Of a stretch of DNA of 64,000 nt, positions 35,396-45,219 are shown piece by piece. Source of the stretch: [Clostridium] polysaccharolyticum (GTDB taxonomy: Bacteria > Bacillota > Clostridia > Lachnospirales > Lachnospiraceae); NCBI RefSeq assembly GCF_900111595.1, contig NZ_FOHN01000007.1:1-64000 (forward strand), in the 5' to 3' direction. Position 1 is the stretch's first letter. The number at the start of each line of letters is the position of its first letter. Below the pieces are notes generated by a model, which ran no database searches, had not been told where the DNA came from, and was given only the letters and a program-made list of their open reading frames with translations. The position numbers were made by a program, and so were the translations under genes.

Positions 35396-36483
35396 AGAAA
35401 TTACAATCAAATGTAAAACCATTAGATAAGTTGGCGATGAAAGTCTCTAAGGAGCACTGGGATCATATTGGAAAACCAATTGAAGGACTTGGCAAATTAG
35501 AGGATCTTATAATACAGATTGCAGGAATTCAGGGAACCGAACAGGTAAATATCGAGAAAAAAGCAGTTGTTGTTATGTGTAGTGACAATGGCGTAGTAGA
35601 AGAAGGGGTTACCCAGACAGATCAGGAAGTGACGGCTCTTGTAACAGAGAATTTTGGAAAAGGAATCGCTTCTGTCAATGTTATGGCGAAAGCATCTGGT
35701 GCTTATGTATTTCCAGTGGACATTGGCGTTGCCCGTGATATAAATCAAGAAGGCGTTTTGAATAAAAAAATTGCTTATGGTACAAAGAATATGGCGAAAG
35801 GTCCAGCTATGACCAAAGAACAGGCTATTCGTGCAATTCAGACTGGATTTGAACTGGTACAGATGTTAAAAGAAGAAGGCTTTTCCATAATTGGAACAGG
35901 AGAAATGGGAATCGGCAATACTTCAACTTCCAGTGCTATAATAAGTGTATTACTAGATGTTCCAGTAGAAACCGTAACGGGTCCGGGAGCAGGATTGTCC
36001 AAAGATGGTGTCAGGCATAAAATTGATGTAATCAAAGAAGCCATTGCTTTGAATCAGCCAAAGAAAGAAGAACCGCTAGATGTATTATGCAAGGTAGGCG
36101 GCTTAGATATAGCTGGATTAACAGGTGTTTTCCTAGGTGGTGCAATCGCACAGATTCCAATCGTAATGGATGGTGTGATTTCACTGGCTGCTGCATTATT
36201 AGCAAGAGCAATTGATGAAAATGCAATTTCTTATATGATTCCATCCCATCTTGGAAAAGAGCCAGCCATGCAGCTTGCTATGAAAGAACTGGGACTAGAT
36301 CCGATTATTCACGGTAATTTAGCACTGGGTGAAGGAACAGGAACTACATTACTATTCCCAATGCTTGATCTGGCTATGAGCGTATATAACCAGAATAAAA
36401 CATTTTCGGATATTCACGTAGAAGAATATCATAGATTTGATCAGGATACCGAGGAAGAAAAGAAAGAGGAAGTATCATGTTAG
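35389..36483 (+). CDS. cobT: nicotinate-nucleotide–dimethylbenzimidazole phosphoribosyltransferase
   Basis: The 364-residue enzyme activates the lower ligand base of cobamides as alpha-ribazole phosphate. Family motifs are GTGEMGIGNTSTSSA, GPGAGLSKDGVRHK and the catalytic-glutamate segment NLALGEGTGTT. The ATG at 35389 is preferred over the GTG at 35377, which sits within the purine-rich ribosome-binding region. It overlaps the cbiK remnant and the start of cbiB, so transcription is continuous. Confidence 0.93.
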   Translation: MLEKLQSNVKPLDKLAMKVSKEHWDHIGKPIEGLGKLEDLIIQIAGIQGTEQVNIEKKAVVVMCSDNGVVEEGVTQTDQEVTALVTENFGKGIASVNVMAKASGAYVFPVDIGVARDINQEGVLNKKIAYGTKNMAKGPAMTKEQAIRAIQTGFELVQMLKEEGFSIIGTGEMGIGNTSTSSAIISVLLDVPVETVTGPGAGLSKDGVRHKIDVIKEAIALNQPKKEEPLDVLCKVGGLDIAGLTGVFLGGAIAQIPIVMDGVISLAAALLARAIDENAISYMIPSHLGKEPAMQLAMKELGLDPIIHGNLALGEGTGTTLLFPMLDLAMSVYNQNKTFSDIHVEEYHRFDQDTEEEKKEEVSC

Positions 36484-37451
36484 TAAATCGAATGCTTGTA
36501 ATAGGAACTGCATTTTTTTTGGACTTATTATTAGGAGATCCATACTGGTTTCCGCATCCTATCCGGTTTATAGGAAGTCTAATTGGAAAGCTGGATTCTT
36601 ATTTGTACCATCAGTTCAGGAAAAACAACGAGTCCTTGCTGCGAGGCGGAGTAATTCTGGCAGTTCTTGTGGTTTTGGTTTCCACAGGAATTCCATTGCT
36701 TATTGTTTGGCTAGGCTATCGGCTTTCAACGGTAGCAGGTGTGCTTGCAGAAGGTTTTTTATGTTATACATTACTTGCTACAAAATCTTTAAAGGACGAA
36801 AGCATGAAAGTGTATGAAGCATTTCGAAAGCGGGATGTGGAAGGGGCGCGTTACGCTGTTTCCAGAATTGTAGGAAGAGACACAGAGCCGCTGTCAGAAA
36901 GCGGAATCATGAAAGCTGCTATTGAAACAGTGGCAGAAAATACATCCGATGGCAGTATTGCTCCAATGCTTTATCTGGCAATAGGTGGTGCCCCTCTAGG
37001 ATTTTTCTACAAAGCAGTAAATACTATGGATTCCATGATTGGATATAAAAACGACAAATACCTTTATTTCGGCCGGTGTGCCGCAAAGCTAGATGATATT
37101 GTAAACTACATTCCAGCGAGAATTTCTGCATATTTTATGATTGCAGCAAGTTTTTTCTTAAAGATGAATTGGAGAAAAGCATTATTTATCTACCGAAGAG
37201 ACTGTAAAAATCATGCAAGTCCTAATTCCGCACAGACAGAATCTGTATGTGCAGGAGCACTAGGCATTGAACTTGCTGGAAATGCATGGTACTTTGGCAA
37301 GCTGGTAGAAAAACCTACCATTGGTGATTCTATAAAGCCAGTGGAAGCAGAAGATATTAAGAGAGCCAATCGGCTTTTATATGGGACAGCCTGGATAAGT
37401 TTTTTACTAATTGAGTTACTGGCAGGAATCCTTTGGCTATTGGCCAGATAA
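36477..37451 (+). CDS. cbiB: adenosylcobinamide-phosphate synthase
   Basis: The 324-residue membrane protein attaches the aminopropanol-type linker to adenosylcobyric acid. It begins LVIGTAFFLDLLLGDPYWFPHP, the family signature, and contains VAENTSDGSIAPMLY. About five hydrophobic helices are seen. It overlaps cobT by 7 bases and precedes cobD, whose product makes the linker. Confidence 0.93.
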   Translation: MLVNRMLVIGTAFFLDLLLGDPYWFPHPIRFIGSLIGKLDSYLYHQFRKNNESLLRGGVILAVLVVLVSTGIPLLIVWLGYRLSTVAGVLAEGFLCYTLLATKSLKDESMKVYEAFRKRDVEGARYAVSRIVGRDTEPLSESGIMKAAIETVAENTSDGSIAPMLYLAIGGAPLGFFYKAVNTMDSMIGYKNDKYLYFGRCAAKLDDIVNYIPARISAYFMIAASFFLKMNWRKALFIYRRDCKNHASPNSAQTESVCAGALGIELAGNAWYFGKLVEKPTIGDSIKPVEAEDIKRANRLLYGTAWISFLLIELLAGILWLLAR

Positions 37452-37487
37452 GGAATAAAAAAGATAGAAGGGATACAGTACGTCATT

Positions 37488-38543
37488 ATGAAACGATTTG
37501 AACATGGGGGAAGGATATATGATAAGAAGATTTCTCTGGATTTTTCTTCCAATGTAAATCCCTATGGGATGCCTCAAGGGGTTAAGGATGCGATTATACA
37601 TGGGATAAATCAGTATCACCTTTATCCAGATGATGATGTGGCTAAGCTAAAGAAAGCTTTAGCGGCAGCAGAAGGGATACAAGAAGAAATGCTAATATTT
37701 GGAAATGGTGCATCGGATTTAATTTACCGTCTGTGCCAGAGCATCCGTCCGGAAAAATCAATTGTGTTAGCCCCCACTTTTTCAGAATATGAAAAAGCAT
37801 TGAGATCGTCAGGCAGTGAAGTGGAATATCTGGAACTAAAGAAGGAGAATCAGTTCGCATTTTCTTATGATCTGATGGGGAAGCTGACAGAAGAATATGA
37901 TATGTTTTTTTTGTGTAATCCCAATAATCCAGTAGGAAATATTATAGAGCCAGAAACCTTAGAGGCTATTATAGAGACTTGTTTTAAGAACCAGATTTTT
38001 CTGGTTTTAGATGAGTGCTTTTTGGATTTTCTTAAAGAGGAAGCCGTATACAGTGGAAAGCAGTTTCTGCAGAAACAGCAATACGGAGAAGGCATTTTCC
38101 TATTAAAGGCATTTACAAAGCTGTATGGAATGGCAGGAATGCGTTTAGGGTATGGGATATGTAGGAATTGGAAAGTTTTAGAACAGATGGAATGGGCAGG
38201 GCCAGCCTGGAATGTATCTGCACCAGCACAAGTAGCAGGACTGGCGGCTTTAAAAGAGACGGTATATGTAAAGAAAACAAGAGAAACCATAGAAATAGAA
38301 CGAAAGTATCTGGAAGGACAGCTAAGGAAGTTAGGATTTACGGTTTATCCATCTAAGGTCAATTATCTGCTGTTTCAGGCTCCTGCGGGATTAGAAACAT
38401 ATTGTTTAGAAAAAGAGATTCTTATTAGGTCCTGTGAAAACTACATAGGACTTACAAGCCAGCATTATCGTATTGCAGTACGTTTACGAGAAGAAAATAA
38501 TGTGTTAATCAAATGTTTTCAGGAGTTTTGTAAAGAAGGCTAG
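37488..38543 (+). CDS. cobD: L-threonine-O-3-phosphate decarboxylase (CobD-type)
   Basis: This 351-residue PLP enzyme has the aminotransferase fold. It contains DFSSNVNPYGMPQGV at the N-terminus, CNPNNPVGN, DECFLDF and the PLP lysine region LKAFTKLYGMAGMRLGYG. It makes the (R)-1-amino-2-propanol phosphate used by CbiB, the gene just upstream. A histidinol-phosphate aminotransferase is the main alternative, but the corrinoid context favours CobD. Confidence 0.88.
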   Translation: MKRFEHGGRIYDKKISLDFSSNVNPYGMPQGVKDAIIHGINQYHLYPDDDVAKLKKALAAAEGIQEEMLIFGNGASDLIYRLCQSIRPEKSIVLAPTFSEYEKALRSSGSEVEYLELKKENQFAFSYDLMGKLTEEYDMFFLCNPNNPVGNIIEPETLEAIIETCFKNQIFLVLDECFLDFLKEEAVYSGKQFLQKQQYGEGIFLLKAFTKLYGMAGMRLGYGICRNWKVLEQMEWAGPAWNVSAPAQVAGLAALKETVYVKKTRETIEIERKYLEGQLRKLGFTVYPSKVNYLLFQAPAGLETYCLEKEILIRSCENYIGLTSQHYRIAVRLREENNVLIKCFQEFCKEG

Positions 38544-38581
38544 GAATTTGGATTAGTGGAAAATATTAAGGAGCGGTTACA

Positions 38582-39715
38582 TTGTATTGTATCAGTATTA
38601 GTTTTAAAACAGCACCGTTGGAAGTACGGGAGAAATTTGCATTTTCAAGGGAAGAAGCTATTGAATTTGCTAAACTTGCGGTAAAAAAACAGGAGATCAG
38701 GGAATGTATGGTATTATCTACTTGTAATAGGAATGAAGTATATTTTGTGGGAACCAGACATGCCATAGAAGAGATGGAGGAGCTTTTATCTCAATATAAA
38801 AAGGTATCCCGTTCGCAAGTGATTAAATATTATTATATATTTGCCAAGGAAGCGGCTGTCCGGCATGCTTTTGCAGTAGCAAGCGGAATGGATTCCATGG
38901 TATTAGGAGAAGATGAAATTCTTGGACAGGTAAAAGATGCGTATCAGTTAGCCTTAGGGAACCAGACGACGGATTTTGTATTGAACACCGTGTTCCAGAA
39001 TGCCATGAATTGTGCCAAGAAAATAAAGACGGACACCAATCTGTCAAAGACACCAGTTTCTATTGGAACCTTAGTTGCAAACGAGATTTTTCATTTTCCA
39101 AAAGAAGAAAAGAATGTGTTCATTGTTGGTTTAACAGGCAAAATGGGGACGATTATAATGAAAAATGTGTACGGCAGACATGGAGTAACCGTTTTTGGAA
39201 GTACCAGAACGGTTACGGACCATTATCAGAAAGAATATCCCAATGTACGAGTAGTGGGATATGGGGAACGGTATCCGTATCTAGAAGAAGCAGATATTGT
39301 AATCAGTGCTACTACAAGTCCTCATTATACGATTACAAAAGAAGAATTAGAAAAGCACTTGACTAGCCATAAGAAACGCTTATATATTGATTTGGCTGTT
39401 CCAAGTGACATAGATAAATCTATTGAAGAACTTGGTAATATTACATTATATAACATAGATTATTTTGAATATCTGTCTAAGCATAATAACCAGAAAAAAG
39501 AAAGAGAAATTGAACTTGGGAAAGAAATTATGGAACAGGAATTAGATGAGACTTTAAAGAGTATTGAATTTCATGGTTTTTTACCAGAAATGAAGCGGGT
39601 GAAGGCATTATTTAAAGAACAGCATTTCGAAAGCCTTATGTATCAGCTTCGAGATCAGGAAAACTATGAATCTTTAAGTGTTGTGCTGGATGCGTTTCGA
39701 CGTTTGGGAGTATAA
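38582..39715 (+). CDS. hemA: glutamyl-tRNA reductase
   Basis: The 377-residue enzyme makes glutamate-1-semialdehyde from Glu-tRNA. Motifs are ISFKTAPLEVREKFAFS, the catalytic cysteine segment MVLSTCNRNEVYF (C50) and SGMDSMVLGEDEILGQVK. The start is TTG behind AAGGAG; no ATG fits the family N-terminus. It is shorter than many HemA proteins (about 420), with a reduced C-terminal dimerisation domain. First committed step of the C5 pathway. Confidence 0.93.
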   Translation: MYCISISFKTAPLEVREKFAFSREEAIEFAKLAVKKQEIRECMVLSTCNRNEVYFVGTRHAIEEMEELLSQYKKVSRSQVIKYYYIFAKEAAVRHAFAVASGMDSMVLGEDEILGQVKDAYQLALGNQTTDFVLNTVFQNAMNCAKKIKTDTNLSKTPVSIGTLVANEIFHFPKEEKNVFIVGLTGKMGTIIMKNVYGRHGVTVFGSTRTVTDHYQKEYPNVRVVGYGERYPYLEEADIVISATTSPHYTITKEELEKHLTSHKKRLYIDLAVPSDIDKSIEELGNITLYNIDYFEYLSKHNNQKKEREIELGKEIMEQELDETLKSIEFHGFLPEMKRVKALFKEQHFESLMYQLRDQENYESLSVVLDAFRRLGV

Positions 39716-39744
39716 AGACAGAGAGAAGAAAGGCAGGAGAGCGT

Positions 39745-40383
39745 ATGGCATACTTTCCATTTTTTATAGATATTCAAGACAAGCACTGTCTTGTAGCTGG
39801 CGGAGGGGCTGTGGCTTATCGTAAAGTACGTGTGCTGCTTTCTTTTGAGGTATATATAACGGTAGTAGCTCCTGTGATCTGCAAAGAATTAAAGGATTTA
39901 GCGAAAACAGAGGATAGGCTGATTCTATTAGAGCGGGAATTTCAGGCCACCGACATCAGCCAGTCTTTCTTTGTGATTGCGGCTACCAGTAACAGTACGG
40001 TTAATGAGACCATTAGCACTTTATGTAAGCAGGCAAATACCTTTGTAAATGTAGCAGATAGCAAAGAAAAAAGTAATTTTCTGTTTCCTTCTATTATAAA
40101 ACGTGGTGATGTGGTTGTGGGAACGTCTACATCGGGAAACAGTCCAGATGTTGCAAAATGGGTTCGGACCCAGTTAGAAGAAGCCCTTCCAGACTATGTG
40201 GCAGAACTGACAGAGAATCTGGGCAAATACCGAAGCATAATTAAGGAACGTGTGGAATCTGAAACAGCACGAAAAAAAGCGTTTAAAGAGTTATTATGCT
40301 TAGGAAGGAAAGCGGAAGGCAAAGTAGAGGATGCCATGTTTGAACAAGTTCTAAAGGATTTGGAGGACTGGAATGAAAATTAG
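39745..40383 (+). CDS. precorrin-2 dehydrogenase / siroheme synthase N-terminal-type protein
   Basis: The 212-residue protein has the NAD-binding loop VAGGGAVAYRKVRVLL and the family segments VIAATSNSTVNETI, FLFPSIIKRGDVVVGTSTSG and NSPDVAKWVR. It oxidises precorrin-2 to sirohydrochlorin, feeding corrinoid and siroheme synthesis. It overlaps hemC by 11 bases. Confidence 0.9.
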   Translation: MAYFPFFIDIQDKHCLVAGGGAVAYRKVRVLLSFEVYITVVAPVICKELKDLAKTEDRLILLEREFQATDISQSFFVIAATSNSTVNETISTLCKQANTFVNVADSKEKSNFLFPSIIKRGDVVVGTSTSGNSPDVAKWVRTQLEEALPDYVAELTENLGKYRSIIKERVESETARKKAFKELLCLGRKAEGKVEDAMFEQVLKDLEDWNEN

Positions 40384-41236
40384 AATTGGAACAAGAAAAA
40401 GTAATCTTGCTATGGCACAGACCTATCTTGTAAGAGATGCCATATTAGCTGTAGAACCAGCTGCACAGATTGAACTTGTAGCACTTTCTACCAAAGGAGA
40501 TAAGATTTTAGACAAACCGCTTCTTTCTTTTGGTGGAAAGGGTGTATTTGTAGAAGAATTCGAATCGAAGATAAAAAATGGTGAAATAGATATTGCAGTT
40601 CACAGTGCCAAAGACATGCCGATGGAACTGCTAGATGGATTAACTATTTTGGCAGTACTGAAGCGAGAAGATCCAAGAGATGTGCTTGTAACAAGAAAAG
40701 GGACATCTTGGGACAGAGACAGGCACTTTGTGATTGGAACCAGCAGCTTGCGCCGCAAAATGCAGATTGCAAGATTTGGTGATGTGGAGTGTAGAGAACT
40801 TCGTGGAAATGTCAACACAAGACTTAGAAAATTAGAGGAAGGACAGTATGACGGGATTATTCTTGCTATGGCTGGCTTAAAACGATTAGGGTTAGACAAA
40901 GACCCTGAATTTTCATTAACTCCATTTTCCTGCGAGGAATTTATCCCAGCAGGAGGCCAAGGGATTATTGCCATCGAAGGCCGTAAATCTTCAGAACTTA
41001 ATGGACTTTTTCAAAAGCTAGAGGATAAATCTGCCCGATATGAGCTTTTGTTTGAACGAAAGGTACTGCAGTGTCTAAATGCTGGATGCCATGAGCCAAT
41101 CGGTGTATTTTCCAAAGTGGAAGGAGACGAAATTACTGGTTATCTAATGAAAGAGAATAAAATACAAAAAGTGAAAGGGCCAAAGGATTCTTATGAGGAC
41201 TTAGCACAGACTCTTTCCAAGAAAGGAACAGTATGA
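40373..41236 (+). CDS. hemC: porphobilinogen deaminase
   Basis: The 287-residue enzyme begins KIRIGTRKSNLAMAQTYLVR. It contains DIAVHSAKDMPMEL, VIGTSSLRRKMQ and GNVNTRLRKLEEGQYDGIIL. The dipyrromethane cofactor cysteine lies in LNAGCHEPIGVFS. The C-terminal domain is rather short. Its end overlaps the start of the cobA–hemD fusion. Confidence 0.95.
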   Translation: MKIRIGTRKSNLAMAQTYLVRDAILAVEPAAQIELVALSTKGDKILDKPLLSFGGKGVFVEEFESKIKNGEIDIAVHSAKDMPMELLDGLTILAVLKREDPRDVLVTRKGTSWDRDRHFVIGTSSLRRKMQIARFGDVECRELRGNVNTRLRKLEEGQYDGIILAMAGLKRLGLDKDPEFSLTPFSCEEFIPAGGQGIIAIEGRKSSELNGLFQKLEDKSARYELLFERKVLQCLNAGCHEPIGVFSKVEGDEITGYLMKENKIQKVKGPKDSYEDLAQTLSKKGTV

Positions 41237-42756
41237 AAAAAGCAGGTTTGGTAACATTAGTGGGAGCAGGTCCAGGGGACGAAATGTTAATTACCAGAAA
41301 GGGGTTTCGTGCGTTAGAAGACTGTGAAGTTCTTATATATGACAGCCTGTCTTCGGATGCATTTTTGAAATATATTCCAGAAACATGTGAGAAAATCTAT
41401 GTAGGCAAGCGGTGTGGACAGCACTCTATGAAACAGGAAGAAATCAATGCACTTCTTGTAGAAAAAGGATTAGAAGGGAAAAACGTCGTACGTCTGAAAG
41501 GGGGAGATCCCTTTGTATTCGGACGTGGCGGAGAAGAAGTCCTTGCATTGCAGGAACAAGGAATCCCTTATGAGGTGATACCAGGAGTAACCTCTGCCAT
41601 TGCAGCACCAGCTTATGCAGGAATTCCTGTAACTCATAGAGGAGTCAGCAGAAGCTTTCATGTCATCACAGGACATACGGCATCTCTGGATAATCCTCTT
41701 GCTGATAATCTGGAAATTTTGGCAAAACTAAAGGGAACTCTGATTTTCCTGATGGGGCTTAATCATTTGCCAGAGATAGTAGATGGGCTTAGGAAAAATG
41801 GAAAGCCTGAAGAATCACCAGTGGCATTAATTGAAAATGGAACTTTGCCAAATCAAAGGACGGTAAAAGGGACTTTAAAAAATATTGTGGAATTGGCAGA
41901 GAAAGAAAACGTAGTATCCCCAGCCATCATTTTAGTAGGGGAAGTGGCGGCTTTGTCTATGAAAAGCACAAAGGAGAAGCTTCCTTTAGATGGAGCAATG
42001 ATTGGGGTTACGGGAACTGCAAAAATGGCTGGCAAGCTTTCTAAGCGATTGGAAATGGAAGGAGCTTCTGTATTGCAGTATCCATATTTACGGCTTGAAT
42101 CAAGAGCCGATTTGCTAGATAAACCACTGGAGCAGTTACAAACCTATCAATGGGTTGTGTTTACCAGCAGTAATGCAGTACGTCTATTCTTTGGACATTT
42201 ACAGGTACGAAGAATAGACATCAGGCAGCTGTCTCATTTAAAATTTGCTGTTATAGGATCTGGAACAGGTGAAGAATTACAGCGTTTTGGCATTTTTCCC
42301 GACTTTCTGCCTTCTGAATACACTACGAAAGTACTGGGGACAGAATTAGTGAAGGTAGTAGGAACTAAAGAGCGCATGTTAATTCCGAGAGCAAAAAGAG
42401 GTTCCAAGGAACTGACGCAGATTCTTTATAGTCACAACATGCTGTTTGACGAAGTGCCGTTCTATGATGTAGTACCGGATCAGGGAGAGCTTCAAAATTT
42501 TGCTGACCATATGAAGGAGTGTGAGTTTGTAACATTTGAAAGTTCATCAGGCGTGGATGGATTCTTTGGCCTGGACAGCAAGGAGAATGCAAAGGAACGG
42601 CTTTCCAAGGTGATGCCTGTCTGTATTGGTGAAGGAACAGCGGACACCTTATCCAAATGGGGAGCTGGCAAAATGCTTGTAGGGAACGACAATACCATAG
42701 AAGGAATGGTTTCTGTCCTGAAAGCTTATTTCAGTGGCAAGGAACACGAAAGCTAG
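41233..42756 (+). CDS. cobA-hemD: fused uroporphyrinogen-III C-methyltransferase / uroporphyrinogen-III synthase
   Basis: In this 507-residue fusion residues 1–245 are the SUMT part (LVGAGPGDEMLITRKG, RLKGGDPFVFGRGGEE, GVTSAIAAPAYAGIPVTHRG). Residues about 253–505 are the HemD part (VVFTSSNAVRLFF, VTFESSSGVDGFF). It closes the tetrapyrrole ring and methylates it to precorrin-2. This fusion is common in clostridia. Its end overlaps the upstream region of hemB. Confidence 0.95.
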   Translation: MKKAGLVTLVGAGPGDEMLITRKGFRALEDCEVLIYDSLSSDAFLKYIPETCEKIYVGKRCGQHSMKQEEINALLVEKGLEGKNVVRLKGGDPFVFGRGGEEVLALQEQGIPYEVIPGVTSAIAAPAYAGIPVTHRGVSRSFHVITGHTASLDNPLADNLEILAKLKGTLIFLMGLNHLPEIVDGLRKNGKPEESPVALIENGTLPNQRTVKGTLKNIVELAEKENVVSPAIILVGEVAALSMKSTKEKLPLDGAMIGVTGTAKMAGKLSKRLEMEGASVLQYPYLRLESRADLLDKPLEQLQTYQWVVFTSSNAVRLFFGHLQVRRIDIRQLSHLKFAVIGSGTGEELQRFGIFPDFLPSEYTTKVLGTELVKVVGTKERMLIPRAKRGSKELTQILYSHNMLFDEVPFYDVVPDQGELQNFADHMKECEFVTFESSSGVDGFFGLDSKENAKERLSKVMPVCIGEGTADTLSKWGAGKMLVGNDNTIEGMVSVLKAYFSGKEHES

Positions 42757-42772
42757 GAAAAGAGGTTTGTAT

Positions 42773-43735
42773 ATGTATAGAGGAAGAAGATTACGAGTAA
42801 ATGAAGGAATCCGCAGTTTAGTACGTGAAACACATATTCAAGTAGAAAATCTGGTTTATCCTGTTTTTATAATAGAAGGAACCAATATAAAGGCTCCGGT
42901 AGATTCCATGCCAGGTATTTATCAGTATTCCATTGACCGTTTAGATGAAGAACTGGATCGGATTCATGAAAGCGGTGTGTCCAGTATTCTGGTTTTTGGC
43001 ATACCAGCACATAAGGATGAAGCAGGAAGCCAGGCGTATGCAGAAGATGGAATTACCCAGAAGGCAATCCGTTATATCAAATCCCGTTATCCAGAAATGA
43101 TTATTATCGCAGATGTATGTCTTTGTGAATATACATCTCACGGACATTGCGGGCTGATTCATGAGGGAGAAATCTTAAATGATGAAACCCTTCCGCTTCT
43201 ATGTAAAATGTCTGTCAGCTTGTGCAACGCAGGAGCGGACATAATAGCACCATCTGACATGATGGACGGAAGAATTGAAGCTATCCGTAAAGCCCTTGAT
43301 GAAAATGGAATGATAAACGTGCCTATTATGTCATACAGTGCAAAATATGCATCGGGTTTTTATTCCCCATTCCGTGACGCAGCACATTCTGCACCATGTT
43401 TTGGGGACAGGCGTTCTTATCAGATGGATTATGCCAATGGGAAAGAAGCACTTCGTGAAATAGAACATGACATTGAAGAGGGAGCCGACATCGTTATGGT
43501 AAAGCCGGCTCTTGCCTATCTGGATGTTATAAAAGAAGTTTCTGGCAGATTTGATTACCCTGTTGCAGCTTATAATGTAAGTGGAGAATATGCCATGGTG
43601 AAAGCAGCAGCACAAAATGGCTGGATTGATGAAAAACGTATTGTAATGGAAAACTTAATTGGAATGAAGCGTGCAGGTGCATCTGTTCTTATTACGTATC
43701 ATGCACTTGATGTCGCAAATTGGTTAAAGGAATAG
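42773..43735 (+). CDS. hemB: porphobilinogen synthase (delta-aminolevulinate dehydratase)
   Basis: The 320-residue enzyme shows the metal-site segment DVCLCEYTSHGHCG and the Schiff-base lysines in PIMSYSAKYASGFYSPFRDA and MVKPALAYLDVI. The ATG at 42773, giving the family-typical MYRGRRLR start, is preferred over a longer frame from 42734. An AAAAGAGG region precedes it. Confidence 0.95.
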   Translation: MYRGRRLRVNEGIRSLVRETHIQVENLVYPVFIIEGTNIKAPVDSMPGIYQYSIDRLDEELDRIHESGVSSILVFGIPAHKDEAGSQAYAEDGITQKAIRYIKSRYPEMIIIADVCLCEYTSHGHCGLIHEGEILNDETLPLLCKMSVSLCNAGADIIAPSDMMDGRIEAIRKALDENGMINVPIMSYSAKYASGFYSPFRDAAHSAPCFGDRRSYQMDYANGKEALREIEHDIEEGADIVMVKPALAYLDVIKEVSGRFDYPVAAYNVSGEYAMVKAAAQNGWIDEKRIVMENLIGMKRAGASVLITYHALDVANWLKE

Positions 43736-43744
43736 GAGAAGAGT

Positions 43745-45025
43745 ATGGGAAAGCGTTCAGAAGATTTGTTTGAAAAAGCATCTAAGAAAATACCAGGAGG
43801 GGTAAATAGTCCCGTTCGAGCCTTTCGTGCAGTTGGGAGAACCCCTTTATTTATAGAAAAAGCCAAAGGTTCTAAAATTTATGACGTAGATGGAAAGGAA
43901 TATATTGACTATGTGTTAAGCTGGGGACCAGGGATTCTTGGCCATGCCCATGAAGGTGTTATTGAAGCTGTTAAAAGAGCTTGTGATAATGGCCTTACTT
44001 ATGGAGCACCAACAGAAAAAGAAGTTGTATTAGCTAATTTGATTACAGACAGTATGCCATCTATGGAAATGGTCCGTCTGGTCAGTTCTGGCACAGAAGC
44101 TGTCATGAGTGCTATCCGTACAGCCAGAGGATATACAAAACGGGACAAAATAGTAAAATTCAAAGGCTGTTACCACGGGCATGCAGATGGCCTGTTAGTA
44201 AAAGCAGGTTCTGCTGCCCTTACCTGTGCAGTGCCAGACAGTGCAGGAGTGCCAGCATCCTATACAGAACATACTTTAATTGCTTCATACAATGAGGAAG
44301 AATCTGTAAAAGAACTGTTCCAGAAATATGGGGAACAGATTGCTGCAGTTATTGTAGAACCAGTTGCAGCTAACATGGGAGTTGTACTTCCAAAAGACGG
44401 TTTTTTACGATTTCTTAGAAACATTACAAAGGACTATGGCTCTTTGCTTATCTTTGATGAAGTAATTACAGGGTATCGTCTAAGTTATGGTGGTGCACAA
44501 GAATATTATGGGATTCAGGCAGATATTACGACTCTTGGTAAAATCGTTGGTGGTGGCATGCCAATAGGTGCTTACGGTGGAAAACGAAAGATAATGGAAA
44601 TGGTGTCTCCTTGTGGTCCGGTATATCAGGCGGGAACTTTATCAGGAAATCCTATTGCTACAACAGCAGGGATTATGACATTGTCGTATTTAAAAGAAGA
44701 TCAGAATATTTATAACCGATTAGAAGATATGGGAGCTTTTATTGCGGATGCCATTCGAAGTGCAGGAAAAGAACAGGTTAAAGTAAACCAGATAGGTTCT
44801 TTGTTATGTACCTTCTTCACGGATAAAGAAGTAGTGGATTATGACAGTGCAGCTTCATCGGATACTAGGCGTTATGCAGATTACTTTGGATACTTGCTGG
44901 ATCACGGAATCTATACAGCACCAGCACAATTTGAAGCAATGTTCGTCTCAGATGCACATACAAAACAAGATATTGAGACAACTTGTCAGATTATAAAGAA
45001 TTACTTTGAAAAAACAATTGATTAG
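43745..45025 (+). CDS. hemL: glutamate-1-semialdehyde 2,1-aminomutase
   Basis: The 426-residue PLP enzyme converts glutamate-1-semialdehyde to aminolevulinate. It begins RSEDLFEKASKKIPGGVNSP and contains SSGTEAVMSAIRTARGYT, IIVEPVAANMG and the PLP lysine in TTLGKIVGGGMPIGAYGG. It is the last gene of the operon. No heme-branch genes (hemE onward) follow, so the pathway output here is corrinoid and siroheme. Confidence 0.95.
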   Translation: MGKRSEDLFEKASKKIPGGVNSPVRAFRAVGRTPLFIEKAKGSKIYDVDGKEYIDYVLSWGPGILGHAHEGVIEAVKRACDNGLTYGAPTEKEVVLANLITDSMPSMEMVRLVSSGTEAVMSAIRTARGYTKRDKIVKFKGCYHGHADGLLVKAGSAALTCAVPDSAGVPASYTEHTLIASYNEEESVKELFQKYGEQIAAVIVEPVAANMGVVLPKDGFLRFLRNITKDYGSLLIFDEVITGYRLSYGGAQEYYGIQADITTLGKIVGGGMPIGAYGGKRKIMEMVSPCGPVYQAGTLSGNPIATTAGIMTLSYLKEDQNIYNRLEDMGAFIADAIRSAGKEQVKVNQIGSLLCTFFTDKEVVDYDSAASSDTRRYADYFGYLLDHGIYTAPAQFEAMFVSDAHTKQDIETTCQIIKNYFEKTID

Positions 45026-45037
45026 GAAACATCAGTA

Positions 45038-45066
45038 TTGACAAGGGGGGTGCTTCATTTTAAAAT
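45038..45066 (+). promoter_or_regulatory. promoter-like TTGACA–17–TAAAAT
   Basis: TTGACA (45038–45043) and TAAAAT (45061–45066) are separated by exactly 17 bases. A second, extended -10 (TGtTATAAT, 45179–45184) lies closer to the HD-domain gene. Confidence 0.55.
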
Positions 45067-45219
45067 ATAAGTAAAAGCTTTTTACCGTCATTTTAAAAGG
45101 GAGGCACATTATTCTGACTGGGAAAACACAAATTTGCAGATTTTGTGAAAAAACACTTTCTTTTTTGGGGGAATGTGTTATAATGGATTCATTCGCTCTA
45201 CATAAAGAGGAGACATGAT